A stretch of 23,149 nucleotides of DNA, taken from Firmicutes bacterium UBA5389. Its GTDB lineage: Bacteria; Bacillota; DTU025. Every line of letters begins with the position of its first letter. Within the stretch, counting starts at the first letter, position 1. The notes under the pieces are model-generated. The model made no database searches, had not been told where the DNA came from, and saw nothing but the letters and a program-made list of their open reading frames with translations. Shown in pieces: positions 1 to 6,848 of the stretch. The position numbers and the translations under genes are program-made. Location: the NCBI GenBank assembly GCA_002409965.1, contig DHON01000003.1, positions 1-23,149 on the forward strand, given 5' to 3'.

Positions 1-2
1 AG

Positions 3-254
3 CTGATGCCTTGCGGAACTACTGCCGGAGTGCCAGGCGCAGGCATGATCATGCTGGGCATGGTTCTGCAAGCGGTAGGCTTGCCGCTTGACGGCATCAT
101 GCTGGTGGCTGGAATCGACCGTATACTCGACATGATCCGCACCTGCATGAACGTGACTGGCGATGCCGCCGGCGCCATTGTAGTCGCCGCGACCGAAGGC
201 GAACTGGCGATAGTCAAGCCTGCGCGCGGACGGGGAGCGGCGGCCGCGAGGTAG
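3..254 (+). CDS. Dicarboxylate/glutamate:cation symporter, C-terminal part (cut by window edge)
   Basis: This is the last 83 codons of a membrane symporter of the DAACS/SDF family, which moves glutamate, aspartate or C4-dicarboxylates into the cell with Na+ or H+. The frame is open to the left edge, so the true start lies outside the window. The visible part contains the glycine/proline-rich hairpin segment (GVPGAG) and the transmembrane helix 8 signature with D-R-I-L-D, R-T, N-V and G-D. These are the residues that bind substrate and cation in the GltPh family. After TGDAAGAIVVAATEGEL the chain ends in a short basic tail, as is usual. It is followed by a hairpin and converges on a racemase remnant. 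The substrate cannot be decided from this piece. Confidence 0.85.
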   Translation: MMPCGTTAGVPGAGMIMLGMVLQAVGLPLDGIMLVAGIDRILDMIRTCMNVTGDAAGAIVVAATEGELAIVKPARGRGAAAAR

Positions 255-261
255 CGCAGAG

Positions 262-314
262 CAAGAGGCGAGCTCGCCGTCTCCCACGCTGCGAGGGCAG
301 GCTCGCCTTTCTTG
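262..314 (+). terminator. Hairpin after the symporter gene
   Basis: AGGCGAGC at 266-273 pairs perfectly with GCTCGCCT at 301-308 and is followed by the short T-rich stretch TTTCTT. A 12-bp perfect palindrome (267-278) shares the left arm and could form an alternative fold. The position immediately after the symporter stop codon suggests an intrinsic terminator, but the T-tract is short and the loop is long. Confidence 0.4.
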
Positions 315-315
315 T

Positions 316-525
316 TCAGGAGAACAGGCTACCACGGGCGAACCTCACCGCCGCAATCGCCAGGGCCTGAGTAGCGTCCACCACCAGCGCCGATATGTCG
401 CCCTCCTCCAGGATCAGAGGGATCTCGGTGCAGCCGGCGATTACCGCATCTGCGCCTTGATCAGCCAGGTACTCGCCGGCGTTGGCGACAAGTCTTTGGG
501 CCTGCCTACTTGGCGGCCGCCGCAT
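316..525 (-). pseudogene. Aspartate/glutamate racemase family, C-terminal remnant
   Basis: Only about the last 60 residues of an Asp/Glu racemase are present; members of this family are about 230 residues long. The stretch carries the second catalytic-cysteine motif (AGCTEIPL) and the usual end (VVDATQALAIAAVRFA). The first catalytic cysteine and the whole N-terminal lobe are missing. Upstream codons run directly into the 3' end of the neighbouring holin-like gene in another frame, with an overlap of about 20 nt and no ribosome-binding site of their own. The natural reading is a deletion that fused the racemase tail to foreign sequence. Racemases interconvert L- and D-aspartate or glutamate; this piece cannot be active. 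It converges on the symporter gene, which may once have been functionally linked through acidic amino-acid uptake (inference). Confidence 0.8.
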
Positions 526-931
526 CCGCCTTTATCTGGGCGAGCTTCGCTTCGAGAAACCCCCGTACCCACTTGTCGGCGAGTTCGGCGGGGCCGCCAA
601 GTATGCGGGCGCTCGTGGACGAGATGTGTGTCTTGAAGTAGTCGATGGCAATCTGCATGGCCCGAACCGCATCTTCCTTCGAAAGCTTTCCGTCTGCAGA
701 AGACCGCCTGAGAGCATCCGCAAATGCCTGGTTGGTAGCGTAGACCGCGTCCACGCCCACAAGCTCGGCCTCCGCTATCGCGGACATGACAAGCTCCCGC
801 GCAACGCCGTTCTCCCCCCGCCTCGCCTGTTCACGCAGGTATTTCGTTGCCTCATGCAGCAAGATCAGCACGAGCAGCATGCCAACGCACGCCAGAATCT
901 CCAGAATCCGGACCGCGAGCTCGTCCCACAT
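506..931 (-). CDS. Small membrane protein resembling LL-H-type phage holins
   Basis: This is a 141-residue protein. I chose the ATG at 931 because GGGAGG lies 8 nt upstream and the predicted protein then begins directly with a hydrophobic segment (roughly residues 5-24, rich in Leu/Ile/Val). A charged, largely helical cytoplasmic part rich in Ala, Glu and Lys follows. One N-terminal membrane helix followed by a long alanine-rich helical domain with A-I-A-E-A-E and W-V-R-G-F-L-E-type helices resembles the LL-H holin family (Pfam Phage_holin_6_1). Holins permeabilise the membrane to release endolysin. No endolysin, portal, tail or integrase gene is nearby, so this is either a domesticated or stranded phage gene or a host membrane protein of similar build. 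It sits between two gene fragments. The family assignment is tentative. Confidence 0.55.
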   Translation of the reverse strand: MWDELAVRILEILACVGMLLVLILLHEATKYLREQARRGENGVARELVMSAIAEAELVGVDAVYATNQAFADALRRSSADGKLSKEDAVRAMQIAIDYFKTHISSTSARILGGPAELADKWVRGFLEAKLAQIKADAAAAK

Positions 932-1072
932 GCTCAGCACCTCCCGACATTGCTGTGGCAGGCGCTGGACGGCATCGATTGTCATCCCATCGCACACTGC
1001 CCGCTCCTGCTTTCGACAAGCCATTGCCGAATCCTGCCGTTACAGGCGCGCACGACCAGTCGCGCTTACGCG

Positions 1073-1435
1073 CTAGAGCGCTTTCGCTACCGCCTGCACA
1101 GCCGCCTCCAACGCCGCAATCACACACTCCTCTGACATGCTTGGGACCTGGTCCTTCTCCACCGCTTGCTCGGGAAGGTACGGAACGTGAATGAAGCCGA
1201 CCTTCACCTGCAGTCCGCGGGCGGCCACGAAATGACATGTCGAGTAGAACACGTGATTGCACACAAATGTACCGGCCGAATAGGACACCGCCGCAGGGAT
1301 TCCCTTATGGCGCACGGCCTCCACCACTTCCCTTGCGGGTATAGACGCCCAGTAGGCAACGGGCCCGGCGGGATCGATGGGCGAGTCGATGGGGCGGTTG
1401 CCGAGGTTGTCGGCTATCCTTGCATCATCCATTAT
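1073..1435 (-). pseudogene. pcp: Pyroglutamyl-peptidase I, 5'-truncated remnant
   Basis: The frame encodes about the last 120 residues of a C15 pyroglutamyl peptidase (normally 200-215 residues), a cytosolic cysteine peptidase that removes N-terminal pyroglutamate from peptides. Recognisable landmarks are DDARIADNLGNRPID, the nucleophile motif SAGTFVCNHVFY, and the catalytic histidine in GFIHVPYLPEQ. The first 75 or so residues, including the catalytic glutamate that normally lies just before the DDARI segment, are absent. Codons upstream of about 1435 have no resemblance to the family and run into the end of psuG. No start codon has a convincing ribosome-binding site, so I call it a pseudogene made by a 5' deletion. 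The remaining 3' part is intact and in frame, which suggests the loss is recent. Confidence 0.85.
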
Positions 1436-1508
1436 ACTAGCAAGACTGTACGCATCTAGAAGCATCTTGCTGGCGGTTGGTGTTAGCTGAACGAACTGGT
1501 ATCGTACT

Positions 1509-2432
1509 TCACGGCTGCACAATAGCGGCGCAAATCGACCTGGCGATACTCGCCCCAACCCTGGCGTTGTTCTCGAGCAACGCCAGGTTAGCTTCTACTG
1601 AACGGCCCGCGGTGATCTGCGCCATGCTGGCCAGGAGAAACGGGGTCACGTCCTTGCCGCGCACACCACGATCAGAGGCCCAACAGATCGCACGGTCGAT
1701 GGAAGCGCCGATCTGGTCGGCCGGGATCTCGTACTCCGCTGGAATCGGCGCCGCGACCAGGAACCCCCCAGGCAGCCCCAGCTGTTCTCGCGCCACGAAA
1801 GCACGAGCGATGACATCCGCCGACTCTGCCGAGTAGTCGAGAGTCAGCCCGGAGTCGCGCGAGTAGAATGCCGGAAAAGCATCGGTTTGGTACCCAATGA
1901 CGCAGACCCCCGCAGTTTCGAGGTACTCGAGGGTCTTGGGCAGATCCAGTATCGCCTTTGCGCCGGCGCACACCGTGACGATGCGCGAACGCGCCAGGCT
2001 CTGCAGGTCGTGGGAGATGTCGAAACTATCGGCGGCTCCGCGGTGAACACCGCCTATTCCGCCGGTGGCGAAGACCCGTATCCCTGCCCGCTCGGCGATG
2101 GCCAACGTGCCGGAGACGGTGGTCCCAGCAGATCCGCCCGAGGCCACTACGAAGGCCAGATCGAATGAGGAGGACTTTCGGGCGCGCTCGTCGGAGGCCA
2201 AGCGATCTATCTCGCCCGGAGTCATCCCCACGTGTACCACGCCATCGATGATACCGATGGTTGCCGGAACACACCCTTCCTCGTTCGCGATCTCCTCCAC
2301 CCGAAGAGCCAGTCTCGCGCTCTCGGGGTAGGGAAGCCCGTGAGTCAGAACTGTGGATTCGAACGCGATGACCGGACGACCGCCGTCCAGCGCTCTCTGG
2401 ACATCGTCCTTTACTGCCCAGTGCTGATTCAT
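1509..2432 (-). CDS. psuG: Pseudouridine-5'-phosphate glycosidase
   Basis: This 307-residue protein matches the usual length for PsuG (indigoidine-synthase-A family). The enzyme cleaves the C-C glycosidic bond of pseudouridine 5'-phosphate to uracil and ribose 5-phosphate. Diagnostic stretches are AFESTVLTHGLPYPE near residue 23 (Glu25), a glycine-rich ATGGIGGVHRG at 122-132, DISHDL at 138-143, CAGAKAILD with the predicted Schiff-base Lys159, GYQTDAFPAFY at 180-190, and EANLALLENNARVGA at 280-294. The ATG at 2432 was chosen because family homology begins a few residues later; the upstream in-frame codons would add 69 unconserved residues. The leader is G-rich (GGGCGGGGGCGG). No pseudouridine kinase (psuK) lies beside it, which is unusual because the phosphorylated substrate must be supplied. 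It is transcribed divergently from a ROK regulator. Confidence 0.95.
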   Translation of the reverse strand: MNQHWAVKDDVQRALDGGRPVIAFESTVLTHGLPYPESARLALRVEEIANEEGCVPATIGIIDGVVHVGMTPGEIDRLASDERARKSSSFDLAFVVASGGSAGTTVSGTLAIAERAGIRVFATGGIGGVHRGAADSFDISHDLQSLARSRIVTVCAGAKAILDLPKTLEYLETAGVCVIGYQTDAFPAFYSRDSGLTLDYSAESADVIARAFVAREQLGLPGGFLVAAPIPAEYEIPADQIGASIDRAICWASDRGVRGKDVTPFLLASMAQITAGRSVEANLALLENNARVGASIARSICAAIVQP

Positions 2433-2454
2433 ACAACTACCGCCCCCGCCCATC

Positions 2455-2468
2455 TGTGACCTGTCACA
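2455..2468. promoter_or_regulatory. Palindrome in the psuG/ROK divergent region
   Basis: TGTGAC-CT-GTCACA is a perfect 6-2-6 inverted repeat lying 23 nt upstream of the psuG start in the 185-nt divergent spacer. A second, shorter palindrome (TTCAG-ATA-CTGAA, 2514-2526) lies in the same spacer on the ROK side. Either could be an operator for the ROK protein encoded next door, but neither resembles the AT-rich NagC/Mlc consensus. Function is inferred from position and symmetry only. No strong -35/-10 pair was found here. Confidence 0.35.
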
Positions 2469-2617
2469 CCAATTCAGTTCTATGCTCGCGCCAAGAATCC
2501 TCCGATGACTATCTTCAGATACTGAACAAAGCACGAAGGAGTAATCGATTCCCTGACGAATACGACTCCGAGACATGTCACGGCCTAATTCGCGTGATTG
2601 AGGTGATTGGCGCGGCC

Positions 2618-3913
2618 ATGGGATACTCTGTTCGTCCACCTCGGCTGGCCGGAGGAAAGGCCAACGACACCAGGATTCTCAAGAGCATAAACGTACTCGC
2701 CGTCCTTGAGGTGCTGCGCAGCGCTTCGGGGCTGTCGCGCGCCGACATCGCGCGCGCGACCGGCCTCACGCCGGCCACAGTATCGAGCGTAGTGTCCATA
2801 CTGATATCCGCAGGGATAGCCCGAGAAACGGGGTTAGGCGAATCCGGAGGCGGTCGGCCCCCTGTGCTGCTGGAGTTCAACCCAGACGCGTTCCACATCG
2901 CCGGCGTCGACCTCGGAGTGAGCAAGGTCATCGCGGTGGTGACCAATCTCGAAGGCCAAGTCGTATCGCGCGCGCGACTAGAGATAGACGCACACGCCGG
3001 GCCGGAGGCGATAGTATCGCGACTGCTCAAGGCAACGCACACGGCTTTCGAGGCCGCAGGCGCCGTTGCTAGCAGGATCGCGGGCATCGGCCTTTCGGTC
3101 CCTGGGTTGATCGACGCCGAGCGTGGGCTGTCGGTGTTCGCGCCCAACATACCTGGCTGGGCCAATATCCACATCGTCCGGAGGTTTCGCGATGAATTCG
3201 GGCTCCCTTGCTGGGTGGAGAATGACGCACGCGCCATGGCCATCGGAGAAGCGATGTTCGGGGCGGCACGAGGATACCAGAACATACTGTGCGTGAACGT
3301 AGGCCGAGGCATCGGCGCGGGCATCATCGTAAGCGGCGAGATCTACCGCGGCAAGCAGGGCGGCGCGGGCGAGCTGGGCCACATGACTGTGGATCCCAAC
3401 GGCCCGATGTGTCCTTGCGGCAACCACGGATGCCTTGAGGTCATGGCAGCGGGCCCGTCAATCGCCGCCGCGGCCATAAGGGCGGTGTCGACGGGAGCGA
3501 GCACCAGGATACGGGAGCTCGCCGGCGGAAGAATCGAGGGGATCACCGCAGAGGTAGTGTCGGATGCCGCCGACCAGGGCGATGCGTTGGCGCAAGGGCT
3601 GATACGCGAATCCGGCAGGTACCTCGGCATAGGAATCGCAAACGCCGTGAACCTGCTGAGCCCTGAGATAGTGGTGATCGGCGGAGGTGTAGCCCGGGCC
3701 GGCGACATCCTCTTCGATGAGGTCCGAAGCACAGTACAGAAGCGCGCCTTCACCACGATGGTGAACCTGCCGCCAATCGTCCCCTCCGACAAGGGCGAGG
3801 ACGCGAGCTCAATAGGCGCCGCAGCCCTCGTCTTCGAAGAGATGCTTGCCGTGGGCAGGATCACGGATCTGATGCGCGCCGGGGGGACGCGCGCGGACAT
3901 GAACGGGCCGTGA
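2618..3913 (+). CDS. ROK-family transcriptional regulator
   Basis: This 431-residue protein has an N-terminal winged helix (about residues 20-75, with SRADIARATGLTPATVS as the helix-turn-helix) joined to a ROK sugar-kinase-like domain. In that domain, GVDLG (96-100) is the phosphate-binding motif, ENDARA (201-206) carries the aspartate that is catalytic in ROK kinases, and His255 with Cys265, Cys267 and Cys272 (the CPCGNHGCLE motif) forms the structural zinc site. Proteins of this build are NagC/XylR-type repressors or activators that sense a sugar or sugar phosphate. The ATG at 2618 has GAGGTGAT about 10 nt upstream; the frame is open for 54 further codons but these are unconserved. It is divergent from psuG and adjacent to a glycoside-hydrolase relic. 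It may once have controlled a sugar-use operon now lost, or may control psuG (inference). Confidence 0.92.
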   Translation: MGYSVRPPRLAGGKANDTRILKSINVLAVLEVLRSASGLSRADIARATGLTPATVSSVVSILISAGIARETGLGESGGGRPPVLLEFNPDAFHIAGVDLGVSKVIAVVTNLEGQVVSRARLEIDAHAGPEAIVSRLLKATHTAFEAAGAVASRIAGIGLSVPGLIDAERGLSVFAPNIPGWANIHIVRRFRDEFGLPCWVENDARAMAIGEAMFGAARGYQNILCVNVGRGIGAGIIVSGEIYRGKQGGAGELGHMTVDPNGPMCPCGNHGCLEVMAAGPSIAAAAIRAVSTGASTRIRELAGGRIEGITAEVVSDAADQGDALAQGLIRESGRYLGIGIANAVNLLSPEIVVIGGGVARAGDILFDEVRSTVQKRAFTTMVNLPPIVPSDKGEDASSIGAAALVFEEMLAVGRITDLMRAGGTRADMNGP

Positions 3914-3933
3914 TGCTTATCCGGTAGACACGA

Positions 3934-4361
3934 TTACTTTCCTCCGACACCACACACTGCCCGATGATACCCTTTGGGGTCAAAATCCGGGCTGGACTCG
4001 CCTATGAGCCTTACACCCCAGTCAGAGCCGTAGTCGTGAGTTCCCGGCAACGATAGCACTGGCAGGGCCTTCCCTGGATCGGCCAGGCCGAAACACATGG
4101 GGATTGCGGCCAGCGCGGTCCGGCCCGAGGTGTAGCTGCCATCCCGCAGTCGGATCCCAGAAATCGTCTGGCACTAGCCTCCGGGATCATCAGTCGATAC
4201 CAGGCGACATGTGGATACGTCCTGAACAAACTCTCCTTCGGGGCTGCGTTCAACCCACCATGGGAATAGATCAGCATAGCGTCACGCTCGTCGAACTCGA
4301 AGCTCTTTGGGAAGCTCGCGGCATAGCCCTCGGCTCTTTCGATCCAGAACAGCGGGTCGGA
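3934..4361 (-). pseudogene. Frameshifted glycoside hydrolase relic (glycogen-debranching/six-hairpin type)
   Basis: No intact gene fills the 527 nt between the ROK and lipoprotein genes, but the minus strand carries protein-like sequence in two or three frames. The first segment (from 4361 to about 4190) reads DPLFWIERAEGYAASFPKSF and continues through HGGLNAAPKESLFRTYP. After a frame change near 4170-4190 it continues GSYTSGRTALAAIPMCFGLA, then WGVRLI, then DFDPKGYHR. One further base lost after GYHR hides GSVW; restoring a single nucleotide at about 3955 regenerates GYHRGSVW, the hallmark of the C-terminal catalytic domain of amylo-alpha-1,6-glucosidases and related six-hairpin hydrolases. 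The rest of the gene (several hundred codons upstream, and the 3' end) is gone. The exact substrate class is uncertain. Confidence 0.7.
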
Positions 4362-4440
4362 TTACGCAGAATGCCCGCGCGGTTTCTGAATACACTTGAG
4401 GGTGTAGACAGGCAACACACCGGAAGGCAGGTGAACATCG

Positions 4441-4785
4441 GTGTGCAGACGCGTGCTGACGGCGATCTTGATCCTCGTTCTTGCCACCGGCGCATCCGGC
4501 TGCAACGGCGGTTCTGCACCGCGCCACGGAGTTGTCGCGGGTTTTGTCACTGACGAGGCAACAGGGCATCCGCTGCCGGACGTCTGGGTAACATCGGGAT
4601 CAGCTGCGGCTTGGACAAACGACTTAGGCAGGTACTGGCTGTCGCTGCCGCAGGGACTGCGTTCGATCAGCTTTCGATGTGCTGGCTATACCGCCATGAC
4701 CTTGTGCGTTTCGGTGGTCGGACATGCAACCATCAGCACTGACTTGGCGATGAACCCTCTTCCTCCGACGGAGAACACAATGTGA
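4441..4785 (+). CDS. Small lipoprotein with a carboxypeptidase-regulatory-like domain
   Basis: This is a 114-residue exported protein. It starts at GTG (4441) with AGGTGA 6 nt upstream. The signal peptide MCRRVLTAILILVLATGASG is followed by Cys21, a type II (lipoprotein) cleavage site, so the mature protein should be membrane anchored. Residues 30-100 look like a single beta-sandwich of the CarboxypepD_reg/CnaB-like class: HGVVAGFVTDEATGHPLPDV, then a G-R-Y-W turn and an SISFRCAGY strand. These domains are common as spacers or glycan/protein-contact modules and have no enzymatic residues. It lies 106 nt ahead of the M24 peptidase gene, and a 6-bp perfect hairpin (GAGTGC/GCACTC, 4812-4827) separates the two, so cotranscription is unclear. 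No specific function can be given. Confidence 0.75.
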   Translation: MCRRVLTAILILVLATGASGCNGGSAPRHGVVAGFVTDEATGHPLPDVWVTSGSAAAWTNDLGRYWLSLPQGLRSISFRCAGYTAMTLCVSVVGHATISTDLAMNPLPPTENTM

Positions 4786-4891
4786 AGGCTCATGCCCTTC
4801 CAGGCGCTGCGGAGTGCAGGAGCACTCTGTGCTGTCGCGAATACCTCTCTATCTGACGAACTCAGGCTGACCAACTCAGGGAGGTCTTCTC

Positions 4892-6097
4892 ATGAACGCG
4901 TCTCGAATCAGAATCCTTCAGGATCGCATTCGCTCCTCTGGACTAGGCTGCGCCATCCTGGTCCCGGGGCCTAACCTCGGATACCTTACCGATCTTAAGC
5001 TGGAAGCTTTCGAACGAGTGATCCTCGGCATCGTCGCGCCTGCCGGCGATCCCGCATTCGTTGTGCCGAAGCTAGAGGCGGACAAAGTCCGCACGCATGT
5101 CCGCGCCATCGTCGGCACAGGCGGCAGCGCCGACACTGTGTTTGCCTACACCGACGAAGACGGACCCGTAGATGCCGTTCGCCAGGCCCTTCGCGCCCTT
5201 GACCTCAGCTTCGGCCTCGGCACTGCCGCCTGCGCGGACGCGGTCGCGGTTGCGGACGCCGCTGCCCGCACCGAGCCAAAAGCTCCTCCAGTGATCGGCG
5301 CTGAGTTCCTCCACATGCGCCTGATCGACCGCGACATCATCGAGCGGGCCAGTGCTCCGGCCGGGCCCGACCGGCCAGTGGAGTTTCGCGATCTCGGACC
5401 GACCATGGGCGACATGCGCGCCGTGAAAGGCCGGGATGAGCTGGCTGCCCTGCAGCGAGCAGCCCAGATAGTAGATATCGGCATCGAGGCCGCGGCCGCG
5501 ACCATCGCCCCCGGCGTAACTGAGCGGGAAGTCGCAACGGCAGTTGAACGCGCCATGCTCAAGGCCGGCGCCGACAGCATTCCGTTCAATGCCGTACTGA
5601 CCGGAACCAACTCAGCCCTCCCGCACGGCCAGACCGGCGATGCCGTGATGCGCGAAGGCGACATGGTGATCTGCGACATCGGCGCCACATACCGCGGCTA
5701 CAATGGCGACATAACCCGCACTTTCCCTGTGGGCAGGCCCACGCCACAAATGGCGGAGGCCTATGGGGTCGTGTACGATGCTAACCGCGCCGCGTGCCGG
5801 GCCGCCCGCCCCGGCGTCACCGGCGAGCAGCTCGATTCCATAGCCCGAAATGTAATAGCCCGGGCCGGGTTCGGCGAATACTTCATCCACCGTACCGGGC
5901 ACGGGCTGGGGCTCGAGATCCACGAAGAGCCTTACATCGTGCAAGGTGCCACAACGCCCCTCAAAGCGGGAATGGTGTTCACGATCGAGCCTGGCATTTA
6001 CATCCCCGGGGTCGGCGGAGTCCGCATCGAGGACGACCTGGCGCTCACCGACGATGGTTGCCAAGTTCTAACCTCGTTCCCGCGGAAGTTGCCCTAG
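4892..6097 (+). CDS. M24 metallopeptidase (Xaa-Pro dipeptidase/aminopeptidase type)
   Basis: This 401-residue protein has an N-terminal creatinase-like domain (about 1-175) and a C-terminal pita-bread peptidase domain (about 176-401). The five metal ligands of the family are all present: Asp262 (VICDIGATY), Asp273 (NGDITRTF), His337 (HRTGHGLG), Glu366 (FTIEPGIY) and Glu380 (VRIEDD). His245 (LPHG) is the expected substrate-binding histidine. Such enzymes are cytosolic, bind two Mn2+/Co2+/Zn2+ ions and remove residues next to proline from short peptides. The ATG is preceded by GGGAGGT at 6-nt spacing, so the start is secure. A peptidase for imported peptides fits the peptide-transport operon further right, but it is transcribed separately. 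The last codons overlap a 10-bp tandem duplication (CTAGTCGGGC, 6094-6113) that includes the stop codon. Confidence 0.93.
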   Translation: MNASRIRILQDRIRSSGLGCAILVPGPNLGYLTDLKLEAFERVILGIVAPAGDPAFVVPKLEADKVRTHVRAIVGTGGSADTVFAYTDEDGPVDAVRQALRALDLSFGLGTAACADAVAVADAAARTEPKAPPVIGAEFLHMRLIDRDIIERASAPAGPDRPVEFRDLGPTMGDMRAVKGRDELAALQRAAQIVDIGIEAAAATIAPGVTEREVATAVERAMLKAGADSIPFNAVLTGTNSALPHGQTGDAVMREGDMVICDIGATYRGYNGDITRTFPVGRPTPQMAEAYGVVYDANRAACRAARPGVTGEQLDSIARNVIARAGFGEYFIHRTGHGLGLEIHEEPYIVQGATTPLKAGMVFTIEPGIYIPGVGGVRIEDDLALTDDGCQVLTSFPRKLP

Positions 6098-6108
6098 TCG
6101 GGCCTAGT

Positions 6109-6144
6109 CGGGCCGGGCCAGTTGAAATCGGTCTGGCCGGCCCG
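6109..6144. terminator. GC-rich hairpin between convergent genes
   Basis: CGGGCCGGgCCAG (6109-6121, one bulged G) pairs with CTGGCCGGCCCG (6133-6144) across an 11-nt loop, giving a 12-bp stem. It lies between the convergent M24 and 6181-6747 genes and could act as a bidirectional terminator or transcript-end protector. There is no U-tract on either side, so intrinsic termination is not assured. Confidence 0.4.
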
Positions 6145-6180
6145 GCGCGGTCGGGGCACCAACACGGGAACTCGGCCGGC

Positions 6181-6747
6181 TTAGTCCGCGTATCCCAAGA
6201 ACACCGCCCACTCCAGCATCAACGACATCTGGGGCAGGCCGATTTGGGCCTTGATGGACATCTCTATGAGGACTTTGTCCTCCCAGACTGTGCGATTGCT
6301 GCTGGGAAGGGTCGTCCCCGGGGCCGGATGCACAGATTGCATTACCGCCGCAACGCGCGCGGCCGTCACCTGGAGGCCGAAAGACTTGAGCTGACTGTCG
6401 CTTATGTCCTCTACCGATGCCTTGTGCCCTTTGATCATCTTGACGTCTTCAATTGGCAGCCAGTATCGCTGTCCGCTGGGGCCGTGCACCCATACGGCCT
6501 TGCCCCTGTGCTCCGCGGAGGCGAACGTGACCCCCTCCGGCAGATTCATGACGACGATTCCGTCTTCGGTCCTGAGCTCTGTGGGGCGCTTGGTCACGGC
6601 AGCGTCTACCTTTCGCTCCTTAGGCGGTTTTGGCCCCTTGCCCTTGGCAGCCTTTTTGGCGTCCGCCTCAACTGAACCTGCAGCGCACACCAGTGCCAGC
6701 GTGATCAGGGCTATCAACATACGTGCCCACAACTGTCTGTTCTTCAA
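6181..6747 (-). CDS. Exported protein of unknown function
   Basis: This is a 188-residue protein that I do not recognise. It begins at TTG (6747) with GGGAGTGA about 6 nt upstream. Residues 1-29 form a signal peptide (KNRQ basic end, LIALITLALVCAAG core, likely signal peptidase I cleavage around SVEA|DA). A Lys/Pro-rich linker follows (KKAAKGKGPKPPKERK, about 31-46), then a compact domain with G-I-V-V-M-N-L-P-E-G-V, WVHGPSGQRYWLPIEDVK and a C-terminal helical part ending WAVFLGYAD. No cysteine pair, metal motif or catalytic triad stands out. It is 101 nt downstream of the GDPD gene on the same strand, so cotranscription is possible; a weak TACAAA box upstream could also give it its own promoter. 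Confidence 0.65.
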   Translation of the reverse strand: MKNRQLWARMLIALITLALVCAAGSVEADAKKAAKGKGPKPPKERKVDAAVTKRPTELRTEDGIVVMNLPEGVTFASAEHRGKAVWVHGPSGQRYWLPIEDVKMIKGHKASVEDISDSQLKSFGLQVTAARVAAVMQSVHPAPGTTLPSSNRTVWEDKVLIEMSIKAQIGLPQMSLMLEWAVFLGYAD

Positions 6748-6848
6748 CGAGATTCACTCCCTGGCTCCGACATTTGTACCGTTTCTACTACAGACGGACT
6801 AGGCCCCGGCAGTGTTCCAAGATCCGCGCGCGCCCGCGCATCTGCGCT

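Noticed and set aside
482..1135. Plus-strand open frame of 217 codons
   Set aside because: It lies opposite the racemase remnant, the holin-like gene and the pcp remnant. It is rich in Arg, His and Cys without any domain pattern.
5794..6675. Long plus-strand open frame of 293 codons
   Set aside because: It overlaps the well-supported M24 peptidase in another frame and the exported protein on the other strand. Its composition is Arg/His/Pro-rich, typical of a GC-rich shadow frame.
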